Shown here one piece after another: positions 26,651 to 34,914 of a stretch of DNA of 64,000 nt; the first letter of the stretch is position 1; each line of letters starts with the position of its first letter. The stretch is from the NCBI RefSeq assembly GCF_029193575.1, contig NZ_JARGCS010000024.1, positions 167,050 to 231,049 of the forward strand, in the 5' to 3' direction. This DNA is from Pseudomonas entomophila (lineage in GTDB: Bacteria; Pseudomonadota; Gammaproteobacteria; Pseudomonadales; Pseudomonadaceae). The position numbers and the translations under genes are program-made. A model generated the notes under the pieces. It made no database searches. It worked only from the letters and a program-made list of their open reading frames with translations, and was not told where the DNA came from.

Positions 26651-26679
26651 GCGCCCGGGGCGGCGTGCGCCCCGGGCGC
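26651..26679. repeat. Intercistronic GC hairpin after the binding-protein gene
   Basis: GCGCCCGGGGCG (26651-26662) and CGCCCCGGGCGC (26668-26679) form a perfect 12-base-pair stem with a 5-base loop, 5 bases after the stop. No T-run follows, so it more likely protects the upstream mRNA from 3' exonucleases than ends transcription. Confidence 0.75.
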
Positions 26680-26683
26680 AGAC

Positions 26684-26694
26684 AAGAACAACAA
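26684..26694 (+). promoter_or_regulatory. Overlapping CA motifs before the ATPase gene
   Basis: AAGAACAA and AACAACAA overlap here, both fitting AANAANAA, about 32 bases before the ATPase ATG. A third possible Hfq/Crc site in the operon. Confidence 0.4.
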
Positions 26695-26725
26695 CAGGCT
26701 CGGCGCGTGCCGAGCAGGAGGCCCC

Positions 26726-27790
26726 ATGGCTGATTCAGGAATACGCTTCGTCGACGTCACCAAGCACTACGGTGCCATCCGGGTGATCGACGCTCTTTCG
26801 CTCGATATCCAGGAGGGCGAATTTGTCAGCCTGCTCGGGCCCTCGGGGTCAGGCAAGACCACCCTGCTGATGATGCTGGCTGGCTTCGAAAGCGTCAGCG
26901 GCGGCAAGATCATTGTCAACGGCGTGCAGGTCAATGCCTTGCCGCCACACAAACGCGACATGGGCGTGGTGTTCCAGAACTACGCGCTGTTCCCGCACAT
27001 GACCGTGGCCGAGAACGTCGCCTTCCCGTTGCGCATGCGTGGCCTGGGCCGCGCCGAGATCGCCACGCGGGTGGCCCGCGCGCTGGACATGGTGCAGCTC
27101 AGCGCCCAGCTCGAGCGTCGCCCGCACCAGCTCTCCGGCGGCCAGCAGCAGCGTGTGGCCTTGGCCCGCGCGCTGGTGTTCGAGCCGCGCGTGGTGCTGA
27201 TGGACGAGCCGCTCGGCGCGCTCGACAAGCAACTGCGCGAGCAGATGCAGTTGGACATTCGCGCCCTGCACCAGCGCCTGGGGCTGACCATCGTGTTCGT
27301 CACCCACGACCAGTCCGAGGCGCTGACCATGTCCGACCGCATCGCCGTGTTCAACCGCGGCAAGATCGAGCAGATCGGCACCCCCCGGGAAATCTACGAC
27401 CAGCCACGCACGCGCTTCGTCGCGCAATTCATCGGTGAGACCAACCTGCTCGAAGGGCGCCTGGTGAACATCGACGGCCCGCGCGCCGATGTGCTGCTGG
27501 GCAGCGGTGTGAAGATCCGCGTGCCAGCGGCCGGCTTCGATGTCGGCCAGCAGGTGCTGGTGTCGGTGCGCCCGGAACGTCTGAGCCTGGGCGACAGCCC
27601 GCGCGACGGCAATTCGCTGGCGCTGCGCCTGGTCGATTCGGTGTACCAGGGCGACCACCTGCGCGCCCAGCTCGCCAGTGAGCACATGACCCTGACCGCG
27701 CGCCTGTGCCGGTCGCTGCCGGAGCGTTCCCAGGGCGCCGACGTGGTGGCCCATTTCGACCCGCGTGACTGCTGGATGATCGCCTCATGA
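26726..27790 (+). CDS. ABC transporter ATP-binding protein, PotA-like
   Basis: 354 residues: Walker A GPSGSGKTT (38-46), Q-loop VVFQNYALFPHM, signature LSGGQQQR, Walker B VVLMDEPLGALD and switch His in VTHDQ. A C-terminal TOBE domain (about 270-350) completes the PotA/UgpC-like architecture. It energises the two permeases that follow; its TGA overlaps the first permease start in an ATGA junction. Confidence 0.95.
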   Translation: MADSGIRFVDVTKHYGAIRVIDALSLDIQEGEFVSLLGPSGSGKTTLLMMLAGFESVSGGKIIVNGVQVNALPPHKRDMGVVFQNYALFPHMTVAENVAFPLRMRGLGRAEIATRVARALDMVQLSAQLERRPHQLSGGQQQRVALARALVFEPRVVLMDEPLGALDKQLREQMQLDIRALHQRLGLTIVFVTHDQSEALTMSDRIAVFNRGKIEQIGTPREIYDQPRTRFVAQFIGETNLLEGRLVNIDGPRADVLLGSGVKIRVPAAGFDVGQQVLVSVRPERLSLGDSPRDGNSLALRLVDSVYQGDHLRAQLASEHMTLTARLCRSLPERSQGADVVAHFDPRDCWMIAS

Positions 27791-28968
27791 AAGCGCAATC
27801 CCTCACCAACCGTCACGCGGCTGCGCTGCTGGTGCTGCCGCTGCTGCTGTTCATGCTGGCGTTCTTCGTCTGGCCGCTGGGCACGGTGATGCACCAGGCG
27901 GTGTCGGACAACGCCGTGCTCAAGGTGCTGCCGCTGACCCACCGAGCCGCGACTGGCTGGGACGGGCAGACGCTGCCCGGCCCGCACCTCGAACAGGCGC
28001 TGGTCAGCGACCTGCGCAACGCCGAGGACCAACAGGCGGTCGGCGAAATGGTGCGCCGGCTCAACAGCGCCCAGCCCGGTTTTCGCACCCTGATCGCCCG
28101 CACCCAGGCCGCGGCCCGCGCCAGCGACGGTGTGCTCGAGCTGCGCACGGTGGACCCGCGCTGGGCCGAGCTGCGCTACTGGCAAACGGTGCGCGGCGCG
28201 CTGTCGCCGCTCACCGACCGCTTCCTGCTCGCGTCCCTGGACCTTGAGCGCGATGGCCGAGGGGCCATCGTCGACATGGCCAGCGACGCTTCGGCCAACC
28301 GCGCGATCCTGCTGCGCACCTTCGCCATGACCGCGACCATCACCCTGGCCTGCCTGCTGCTCGGCTACCCCTATGCGGTGCTGCTGGCCGCCAGCACCGG
28401 TTGGCGGCGCAGCCTGCTGTTGGGGGCGGTGCTGCTGCCGCTGTGGACGTCGCTGCTGGTGCGCACCACCGCCTGGTTCATCGTGCTGCAGGACAATGGC
28501 CTGCTGAACCGCCTGCTGATGCTGCTGCACCTGACCGACAGCCCGGTGGCGCTGATCTTCAACCGCACCGGGGTGATCATCGCCATGACCTATGTGTTGC
28601 TGCCGCTGATGGTGCTGCCGATCTACAGCGTGCTGCTGTCGATTCCGCGCAACCTGATGCCGGCTGCCGGCTCCCTGGGCGCACGGCCGCTGCGCGCGTT
28701 CATCGAGGTGATGCTGCCGTTGAGCCTGCGCGGGGTGAGCTCGGGGGTGCTGCTGGTGTTCATGTCGGCGGTGGGCTACTACATCACCCCGGCGCTGATC
28801 GGCGGGCCGAAGGACCAGATGATCAGCTCGGTGATCGCCTTCTACGCCACCGGCGCCGCCAACTGGGGCATGGCCAGCGCCCTGGGGTTGGTGCTGCTGC
28901 TGATCACCCTCGTGCTGTACGCCCTCTACCAGAGGCTTTCCCACCGTCAACAGGGAGCAACTTCATGA
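27787..28968 (+). CDS. ABC transporter permease, PotB/PotH-like, with long periplasmic loop
   Basis: 393 residues, about 100 longer than PotB. The first membrane segment (12-36) is followed by roughly 140 hydrophilic residues (37-180) before the remaining five segments. The permease (EAA) region is around SLGARPLRAFIEVMLPLSL. The long loop is a known variant among putrescine/opine-type permeases, and may contact the binding protein. Start overlaps the ATPase stop by 4 bases; its own stop overlaps the next permease start. Confidence 0.92.
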   Translation: MKAQSLTNRHAAALLVLPLLLFMLAFFVWPLGTVMHQAVSDNAVLKVLPLTHRAATGWDGQTLPGPHLEQALVSDLRNAEDQQAVGEMVRRLNSAQPGFRTLIARTQAAARASDGVLELRTVDPRWAELRYWQTVRGALSPLTDRFLLASLDLERDGRGAIVDMASDASANRAILLRTFAMTATITLACLLLGYPYAVLLAASTGWRRSLLLGAVLLPLWTSLLVRTTAWFIVLQDNGLLNRLLMLLHLTDSPVALIFNRTGVIIAMTYVLLPLMVLPIYSVLLSIPRNLMPAAGSLGARPLRAFIEVMLPLSLRGVSSGVLLVFMSAVGYYITPALIGGPKDQMISSVIAFYATGAANWGMASALGLVLLLITLVLYALYQRLSHRQQGATS

Positions 28969-29768
28969 AAACCCATCCGCTTCTGGCCCTGTTCGGGGTG
29001 CTGATGGTGGTGTTCCTGCTGGCGCCGTTGCTGGTGGTGCTGCCACTGGCCTTCACCTCCAGTTCGTTCCTGGTCTACCCGATGCCGTCGGTGTCGCTGC
29101 GCTGGTTCGAGCGCCTGTTCAGCGTGCGCGCCTGGGAGCTGTCGATCATCAACAGCTTGATCATGGCCTGTGGCGCGACGGTGCTGGCCACCAGCCTGGG
29201 CACCTTGGCGGCGTTGGGCCTGCGGCGCAAGGGCCTGCGTCTGGGGGCGACGCTCAACGCGCTGTTCATGCTGCCGATGGTGGTGCCGGCGGTGGTGCTG
29301 GGGGTGGGCATGCAACTGCTGCTCGAACGGCTTGGGCTGAACAACAGCTATGGCGGGGTGATCATCGCCCACACGGTGCTGGCGATCCCGTTCGTGATGG
29401 TCAGCGTCAGCGGGGCGCTGGCGGGTATCGACACGCGCACGGAACTGGCCGCCGCGAGCCTGGGGGCGAGCCCGGCCACGGTGCTGCGCACGGTCACTTT
29501 GCCGCTGGCGTTGCCGGGCATTCTCACCGGAGCGGTGCTGGCCTTCGCCACGTCGCTGGACGAGGTGGTGCTGACCTTGTTCGTCGCCGGCCCCGGCCAG
29601 CGCACCTTGGCGTTGCAGATGTTCTCCAGCATCCGCGAGAACATCAGCCCGGAGATCGCTGCGGCGGCCTTCCTGTTCATCGTCGGCACCCTGGCGATCG
29701 GCCTGTTGCTGGCCTGCGCCCGGCGGCGCTTGCAGGTGGCGCGGGGCAAGGCGCCGGCGTTGGCCTGA
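28965..29768 (+). CDS. ABC transporter permease, PotC/PotI-like
   Basis: 267 residues with six membrane segments; EAA loop in AAASLGASPATVLRTVTLPL. The ATG at 28965 overlaps the previous stop (ATGA) and has GGGAGC upstream. Upstream in-frame sequence is out-of-frame shadow of the first permease and is not part of the gene. Last gene of cluster 1; a REP pair follows. Confidence 0.93.
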   Translation: MKTHPLLALFGVLMVVFLLAPLLVVLPLAFTSSSFLVYPMPSVSLRWFERLFSVRAWELSIINSLIMACGATVLATSLGTLAALGLRRKGLRLGATLNALFMLPMVVPAVVLGVGMQLLLERLGLNNSYGGVIIAHTVLAIPFVMVSVSGALAGIDTRTELAAASLGASPATVLRTVTLPLALPGILTGAVLAFATSLDEVVLTLFVAGPGQRTLALQMFSSIRENISPEIAAAAFLFIVGTLAIGLLLACARRRLQVARGKAPALA

Positions 29769-29775
29769 GCTGCAC

Positions 29776-29860
29776 CGGCCCCATCGCGGGTGTCAGCCCG
29801 CCCCCACAGGGACCACGCGGCCCTCGTAGGAGCGGGCTTGCCCGCCAGAGGGCCGGTAGC
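29776..29860. repeat. REP pair, diverged
   Basis: A reverse half-matched copy (29776-29810) and a forward copy (29826-29860) between the converging permease and hydrolase genes. Confidence 0.7.
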
Positions 29861-29870
29861 CCCAACCCCC

Positions 29871-30638
29871 TTACTTGCCGCCGGCCTTGTCCACCGCCTG
29901 CAGGATCACCTTGGCCACTTCAGCCGGTTGCGACTGCTGCGGCACATGGCTGGTGTTCAGTTCGGTGGTCTGCGCGCCGATCTTCTTGGCGAAGGCGCGT
30001 TGCAGGTCCGGGTTGATCATGCGGTCCTGCTTGGCCACCACGTACCAGTTTGCCTTGCCGTTCCAGGCCGCCGCGCTGGTGGTGTCGGCGAATGCCGAGG
30101 CGCGGATCGGGCCCTGGGTCGCGGTCATGATGTCGGTCTGCTCGCGGGTCAGGTCTTGGGCGAAGTCGTTGGCCATGCCCTGCGGGGTCATGTACAGGTA
30201 GCCGTTGCGGTCGGCGGCGATCTGCGCAACGCCCGGTGCCGGGAAGTCCTTGGCCAGGTCCTTGCTGGCTTGCCCGGCGTCCGGGGCGAAGGCGGCCACG
30301 TAGACCAGGCTGCGGACCTTGGCGTCGGTGCCAGCCTGGCTGATCACCGTGCCACCCCACGAGTGGCCGACCAGCACCACGTCGCCGTCCTGGTTGTTCA
30401 GCACCCGGCGGGTGGCGGCGACGTCCTCGGCCAGCGAGGTCAGCGGGTTCTGCACCACGGTCACCTTCACCCCCTTGGCCTGCAGCAGCGGCACGACCTT
30501 GCCCCAGTCGGAGCCGTCGGCGAAGGCGCCGTGGACGATCACCACGGACGGTTTGGCGGTGTCGGCATGGCTGGCGGCCACGCTAAAGAGCGACGCGGTC
30601 ATTGCCATTGCCACGGCAAGCGTTTTGAATCGGAACAT
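29871..30638 (-). CDS. Exported alpha/beta hydrolase
   Basis: 255 residues with a signal peptide (1-25, cleavage after SHA). The alpha/beta-hydrolase fold shows an oxyanion region VIVHGAFADGSDW, the nucleophile elbow GHSWGG and a late catalytic His in NTSHVPQQSQP. It looks like the periplasmic or secreted esterase/salicylate-esterase-like group with unknown substrate. An ideal AGGAGG lies 7 bases before the ATG. It is divergent from the LuxR-type regulator, which may control it. Confidence 0.87.
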   Translation of the reverse strand: MFRFKTLAVAMAMTASLFSVAASHADTAKPSVVIVHGAFADGSDWGKVVPLLQAKGVKVTVVQNPLTSLAEDVAATRRVLNNQDGDVVLVGHSWGGTVISQAGTDAKVRSLVYVAAFAPDAGQASKDLAKDFPAPGVAQIAADRNGYLYMTPQGMANDFAQDLTREQTDIMTATQGPIRASAFADTTSAAAWNGKANWYVVAKQDRMINPDLQRAFAKKIGAQTTELNTSHVPQQSQPAEVAKVILQAVDKAGGK

Positions 30639-30746
30639 GGCGGTACCTCCTGTGAGTGGTGTGGCGATTGTCGGGAGTGCACGCTTGCCTGGGTATCGGT
30701 CGTTTATCCGAGCCTGCCCCGATCAACCCTCGACTGTGGAAACCCC

Positions 30747-32189
30747 ATGCACGAACACCCCGTTATCGATTGCCTCACGCTAGAAGACGCCATGCTGGCG
30801 TTGTCCATGGTCGGCGACCTGAGCATGGGCCAGCCCCTCGACCAGTCGCGGCGCACCGCGCGCCTGGCGCGCCAGTTGGCCCAGGCCTGCGCGGGCGACG
30901 GCGAGCACCTGCGGGTGGCCGACCAGGTCGCGCTGTTGCGCTGGTCGGGTTGCACGGCCAACGCCGAAGGCTTCACCCGCCTGCTTGGCGACGACGTGTC
31001 GGGCCGCCAGGCGATGCTCAGCCAGACCCTCGGGCCGGCCGGGCAGCGGGCGTTGCGCAAGACCTCACCGCTGGCGCGCGTGCACTGCGAGGTGGCCGGC
31101 GAGGTCGCCTCGGCGCTGGGCCTGACGGTTCCGGTGGAGCAGGGCCTGCGCAATGTGTTCGAGCACTTCGATGGCAGTGGCCGACCCTACGGGCTGAGCC
31201 ACCCCGAGATTCCCGAGGTGGTCTACCAGGTGGTGCTGGCCGGTGACCTGGAGATCCTCTCGCGGGCCCATGGCGTCGAGGCGGCGCTGGCGTGGATCGC
31301 CGGGCAGGCCGACCGGCGCTACCCTGCGACACTGGTGGCCGAGTTGACGCGCCATGCCGAGGACTGGCTGGCGCTGTTGCAGGCCCCCAGCGCGCCCGTC
31401 GCTGGCCTGGGCGGTGAGGCCGACGTGCAATTGACGCTGGTGGCCAACGTCATCGACCTCAAACTCTCCTGGCTGGCCGGTTACTCGCGTGCCAGCGCTG
31501 ACCTGGTACGCGCCGCGGCCAACCTGATGGGCCTGCCGATGGCCGCCCAGGCGCGCCTGGGCAAGGCCGCGCTGGTGCACGGCGTGGGCCGCGCGGCGGT
31601 GCCCAACCGGGTGTGGAACACGCCGGGCGCGCTGCTCGACGGCGATCGCGACCAGATCCACCTGGTGCCCTGGTGGACCCAGCGCGCCTGCGCCCAGGTA
31701 CCGGGCCTGGCCGATGTGGCACAGCTGGCCGCGCATGCCTACGAACGGCTCGACGGCAGCGGTTATTTTCGCGGCCTGGGGGCCGAGAGCCTGCAACCGG
31801 AGCAGCGCCTGCTCGCCGTCGCGCTGGCCTGGGAGGCCCTGCGCGCCGAGCGGCCGTGGCGACCGGCGTTCAGCGCGCAGGAGGCGGCCAAGGTGTTGCT
31901 GGGCGAAGCCGCCAACGGGCGTCTCGATGCGCAGTGCTGCGAGGCGGTGATCGCCGCGGCCCGTGGCGAGCGGCAATGGGCGGGCAGAGGGGGGAGCGGT
32001 CTGTTGAGCGAGCGCGAGAGCGAAGTGTTGCGCCTGATCAGCCTGGGCAACAGCAACAAGGAGACCGCCCGCTTGCTGGGTATCAGCCCGAGCACCGTGC
32101 GCACCCACGTGGAGAGCACCTTCCGCAAGCTCGAATGCACCACCCGCGCCGCAGCGACCCTGAAGGCGTTGACCTTGGGCCTGTTGTGA
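30747..32189 (+). CDS. Degenerate HD-GYP protein with LuxR-type DNA-binding domain
   Basis: 480 residues from the ATG at 30747. Residues 419-475 are a LuxR/GerE helix-turn-helix (LSERESEVLRLISLGNSNKE...). The rest looks like two HD-GYP-like halves: EHFDGSGRPYGL at 139-150 and, in the second, LVHGVGRAAVP (276-286) and HAYERLDGSGYFRGL (330-344). In active HD-GYP phosphodiesterases these read HDIGK and HHE..DGxGYP; here the HD pair is HG and the double His is HAYE, so metal ligands are missing. It is probably a sensor-regulator rather than a c-di-GMP hydrolase. It is divergent from an exported hydrolase and converges on an unknown gene 7 bases away. Confidence 0.8.
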   Translation: MHEHPVIDCLTLEDAMLALSMVGDLSMGQPLDQSRRTARLARQLAQACAGDGEHLRVADQVALLRWSGCTANAEGFTRLLGDDVSGRQAMLSQTLGPAGQRALRKTSPLARVHCEVAGEVASALGLTVPVEQGLRNVFEHFDGSGRPYGLSHPEIPEVVYQVVLAGDLEILSRAHGVEAALAWIAGQADRRYPATLVAELTRHAEDWLALLQAPSAPVAGLGGEADVQLTLVANVIDLKLSWLAGYSRASADLVRAAANLMGLPMAAQARLGKAALVHGVGRAAVPNRVWNTPGALLDGDRDQIHLVPWWTQRACAQVPGLADVAQLAAHAYERLDGSGYFRGLGAESLQPEQRLLAVALAWEALRAERPWRPAFSAQEAAKVLLGEAANGRLDAQCCEAVIAAARGERQWAGRGGSGLLSERESEVLRLISLGNSNKETARLLGISPSTVRTHVESTFRKLECTTRAAATLKALTLGLL

Positions 32190-32196
32190 GGCCGCC

Positions 32197-32709
32197 TCAG
32201 TTCTCCTGCTGGAGGAGGAAGGTCAGCACTTCGCCCTCGTTGACATTCAACTGGTACATTGCCTGCCCGCTGCGGTGGGGGTCGTCGCGGATCGCGGCGA
32301 CCCGATGGCCTTGATGATCCCGCAGGTGGCAGATCAAGCCCTCGTCGGTCATTTCCAACGGCTCGATCTTCCAGTCTTCGGTGACGTCGGCATGCCAGTA
32401 GAACCCCAGGTAGCCATTGACGCTGATGCCCAGGCGTTTCGGCGAAGGGGGGCCAGCAGAGGTCTTGGCCGGCCCAGGGATGCTGATCGCATAGTGCAGG
32501 CGGTTCTCGCTGTGGGAGCGGTAACTGAAGGTCAGGGTCAGTGACGCCTGGACGCCGCCGGCCAGCAGCCAGTCATGCCCCGGCGCCAGCCCCCAGGAGA
32601 ACTTGTCCGAGTCGCGGCTCAGGCGCAAGGGCACGTTTCGTGAGCCGGCGCGTGCGTAGAGCTTGCCCTTGAACGACCTTGCGTAGGTGGTTTGAATGAG
32701 GGGGTCCAT
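32197..32709 (-). CDS. Unrecognised 170-residue protein
   Basis: I do not recognise this family. The ATG at 32707-32709 follows GAGGAAAG, so translation is credible. The protein lacks a signal peptide and membrane segments, is rich in alternating polar/hydrophobic strands (SLTLTFSYRS, RLGISVNGYLGFYW, MYQLNVNEGEVLTFLL), and is probably an all-beta fold. It ends 7 bases from the convergent LuxR-type gene. Role unknown. Confidence 0.7.
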   Translation of the reverse strand: MDPLIQTTYARSFKGKLYARAGSRNVPLRLSRDSDKFSWGLAPGHDWLLAGGVQASLTLTFSYRSHSENRLHYAISIPGPAKTSAGPPSPKRLGISVNGYLGFYWHADVTEDWKIEPLEMTDEGLICHLRDHQGHRVAAIRDDPHRSGQAMYQLNVNEGEVLTFLLQQEN

Positions 32710-32804
32710 GAGCTTTCCTCGCATTGATGGGAACGCGCAGGTTAATGGGCCGCTCCCCCTCGATGGAGTTCGAAAATATTCCCCGCCAAACCCCAGGCGC
32801 CCGT

Positions 32805-33461
32805 TCAGGCGCCGGCCTCGCCCTCCAGCAGCATGAACAGGCGGTACAGCACCACGCTGCTGAACAGTTGCAGGAAGCCGCTGAGGCTGTCCAGGGCCAG
32901 TTGCAGCGCCGGTTGCGGTTCGGCGAAGGCCATCAGCAGCAGGCCGTCGAGCAACCACAACGGCGCCAGCACGGCCAGCACGCAGACCAGGATGCGCATG
33001 AAGTGCCCGGTGGTCATCCGCGCGCTCTCGCGCATCGACTGGACCACCGGCAGCCCGCGCAGCACCAGCAGGTATTCGGCGAAGATCAGGTTGATCATGA
33101 TCCACACCCCGGGGAAGACGAACAGCGCCAAGCCCGCCATGATCAGCAGCGAACTGATCAGGATCAGCAGCGCCATTGCCGGCCACAGCTGCACCGCGCG
33201 GGCGAACAGGTTGCGCTTGCTGACGTGCTGGCCGTTGCTGCGGGTGTCGAGGTAGAGGATCAGCGCGGCGCTGTACAGCGGGTAGAGCAGCAGGCTGACC
33301 AGCATGCCGTAGGCCGGCGAGGCCTGATCGCCCAACTGGCGGTACAGCACCTGGGTGAGCAGGGCCTCGAGCACCACCAGCGGCAGGCACAGCTGGGCGA
33401 TGCTGGCCAGGTGGCGGCGGAAGAAAAACAGGGAGTCGCGCAGGATGCTCAACGGGTTCAT
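32805..33461 (-). CDS. YciC-family inner-membrane protein
   Basis: 218 residues with about five hydrophobic segments spread from residue 20 to 210 and the family-typical opening MNPLSILRDSLFFFRRHL. YciC (UPF0259) proteins are inner-membrane proteins of unsettled function, likely in envelope homeostasis. The gene is divergent from the DUF2076 gene. Confidence 0.85.
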   Translation of the reverse strand: MNPLSILRDSLFFFRRHLASIAQLCLPLVVLEALLTQVLYRQLGDQASPAYGMLVSLLLYPLYSAALILYLDTRSNGQHVSKRNLFARAVQLWPAMALLILISSLLIMAGLALFVFPGVWIMINLIFAEYLLVLRGLPVVQSMRESARMTTGHFMRILVCVLAVLAPLWLLDGLLLMAFAEPQPALQLALDSLSGFLQLFSSVVLYRLFMLLEGEAGA

Positions 33462-33615
33462 CGGTCTACATCACATGGAAAAAAGCAGGGCGTAACTTTA
33501 GCCCAGACCCACGGCCAGCTGAAAAAAGTTTCATGGTGCGCGTAATTGAATCCCGTGGGCGCACCCCCCATCTTTGACCTTGTCCGATGTCTTGCCCGGC
33601 CCCACGAGGTAGCCC

Positions 33616-34347
33616 ATGAACACTGAAGAGCAAACCCTGATCGATGGCCTGTTCGCCCGCCTCAAGCAGGCCGAAGACCCGCACCAGCCGCGCGATGCGC
33701 AGGCCCAGGCGCGTATCGAGGAGCATGTGCGCCAACAGCCGTCGGCGCCGTACTACATGGCCCAGGCGATCTTGGTGCAGGAAGCGGCGATCAAGCGCCT
33801 GGACGAGCAGAACAAGCAGCTCGAAGCCGAGCTCAAGCAGGCCCGCGCGCAGCAGCAAGAGGCCGCGCGGCCGAGCGCGGGCGGTGGCGGGTTCCTGTCG
33901 AGCCTCTTCGGTGGCAACCGCAGCACCGAACCCCAGCGCCCGGCGACGCCGCCCAGCACTGGCGGCGGCTGGCGCGAGCCGGCGCCACAGGCTTATGCGC
34001 CGCCTCCTCAGCCGCAGCAGCCAGCATTCAACGCCGCCCCAGCGCGCAGCGGGGCCAGCAGCTTCCTGGGCGGTGCCATGCAAACCGCCGCGGGCGTGGC
34101 CGGGGGCGTGCTGCTGGCGCAAGGCATCAGCAGCCTGTTCAACCACCATTCGCAACCCCAGGAAGTGGTCGAGGTGATCCGCGAGGAGCCGTCACCGGCC
34201 AGTGACGCCGGCGGCTGGAACGACAACGACAGCCAACGCCAGGTCGCCGACAACGGTGGTTGGGGCAACGACCAGGGTGGCTTCATGGACAGCGACTACG
34301 GCAGCGATGGCGGCGGGTTCTTCTCGGACGATGACACCTTCGTTTGA
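33616..34347 (+). CDS. DUF2076-family protein
   Basis: 243 residues. The N-terminal 85 residues are charged helix/coiled coil (QTLIDGLFARLKQAE, then IKRLDEQNKQLEAELKQ), followed by a Pro/Gly/Gln-rich linker, a hydrophobic Gly/Ala stretch (SSFLGGAMQTAAGVAGGVLL) and an acidic Asp/Gly/Ser-rich end. This is the DUF2076 layout, a periplasmic ligand-binding sensor-like family by Pfam title. No signal peptide is visible. Confidence 0.82.
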   Translation: MNTEEQTLIDGLFARLKQAEDPHQPRDAQAQARIEEHVRQQPSAPYYMAQAILVQEAAIKRLDEQNKQLEAELKQARAQQQEAARPSAGGGGFLSSLFGGNRSTEPQRPATPPSTGGGWREPAPQAYAPPPQPQQPAFNAAPARSGASSFLGGAMQTAAGVAGGVLLAQGISSLFNHHSQPQEVVEVIREEPSPASDAGGWNDNDSQRQVADNGGWGNDQGGFMDSDYGSDGGGFFSDDDTFV

Positions 34348-34373
34348 GGGTAGTGGCATACTGTTCGGCATCC

Positions 34374-34394
34374 GGGGGCGCTTTGCGCCCCTTT
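34374..34394 (+). terminator. Intrinsic terminator after the DUF2076 gene
   Basis: GGGGCGC (34375-34381), loop TTT, GCGCCCC (34385-34391), then TTTC. Short T-run, so moderate strength; it lies 27 bases past the stop and before the NYN gene. Confidence 0.6.
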
Positions 34395-34418
34395 CGTTAC
34401 GCAACGAGGTGCCTGGGG

Positions 34419-34898
34419 TTGAAGAAGATCGCGCTGTTCGCCGATGTGCAGAACCTCTATTACACCGTGCGCCAGGCCCATGGCTGCCACTTCGACTACA
34501 CCGCCCTGTGGGCGGAGGTCAGCCGCGAGGGGCAGATCGTCGAGGCGGTGGCCTACGCCATCGACCGAGGTGACGCCAAGCAGCAGCAGTTTCAGCGCAT
34601 CCTGCGCAACCTTGGGTTCGAGGTGCGCCTCAAGCCGTTCATCCAGCGCAGCGATGGCTCGGCCAAGGGCGACTGGGACGTGGGCATCACCCTGGACGTG
34701 ATCGACGCCGCCGCGCGGGTTGACCAAGTGGTGCTGGCCTCGGGCGATGGCGACTTCGATCTGCTGATGGAGCGGGTGGTCGAGCGGCATGGCACCGAGG
34801 CGGTGGTGTATGGCGTGCCGGGGTTGACGGCGCTGTCGCTGATCCGTGCCGCCAGCCGCTATGTGCCGATCGAAGGCAAGTTATTGCTGCGTCATTGA
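34419..34898 (+). CDS. NYN-domain (LabA/DUF88) protein
   Basis: 159 residues starting at TTG 34419, chosen because family homology begins at LKKIALFADVQNLYY and GAGG lies 9 bases upstream. NYN domains are PIN-like RNases; Asp residues of the active site are seen in FADVQNLY, KGDWDVGITLD and LASGDGDFDLLM. The C-terminal region is YGVPGLTALSLIRAASRYVPI. It is a probable RNA-processing nuclease of unknown target. Confidence 0.88.
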   Translation: MKKIALFADVQNLYYTVRQAHGCHFDYTALWAEVSREGQIVEAVAYAIDRGDAKQQQFQRILRNLGFEVRLKPFIQRSDGSAKGDWDVGITLDVIDAAARVDQVVLASGDGDFDLLMERVVERHGTEAVVYGVPGLTALSLIRAASRYVPIEGKLLLRH

Positions 34899-34914
34899 AG
34901 GCCCCATCGCCTGT

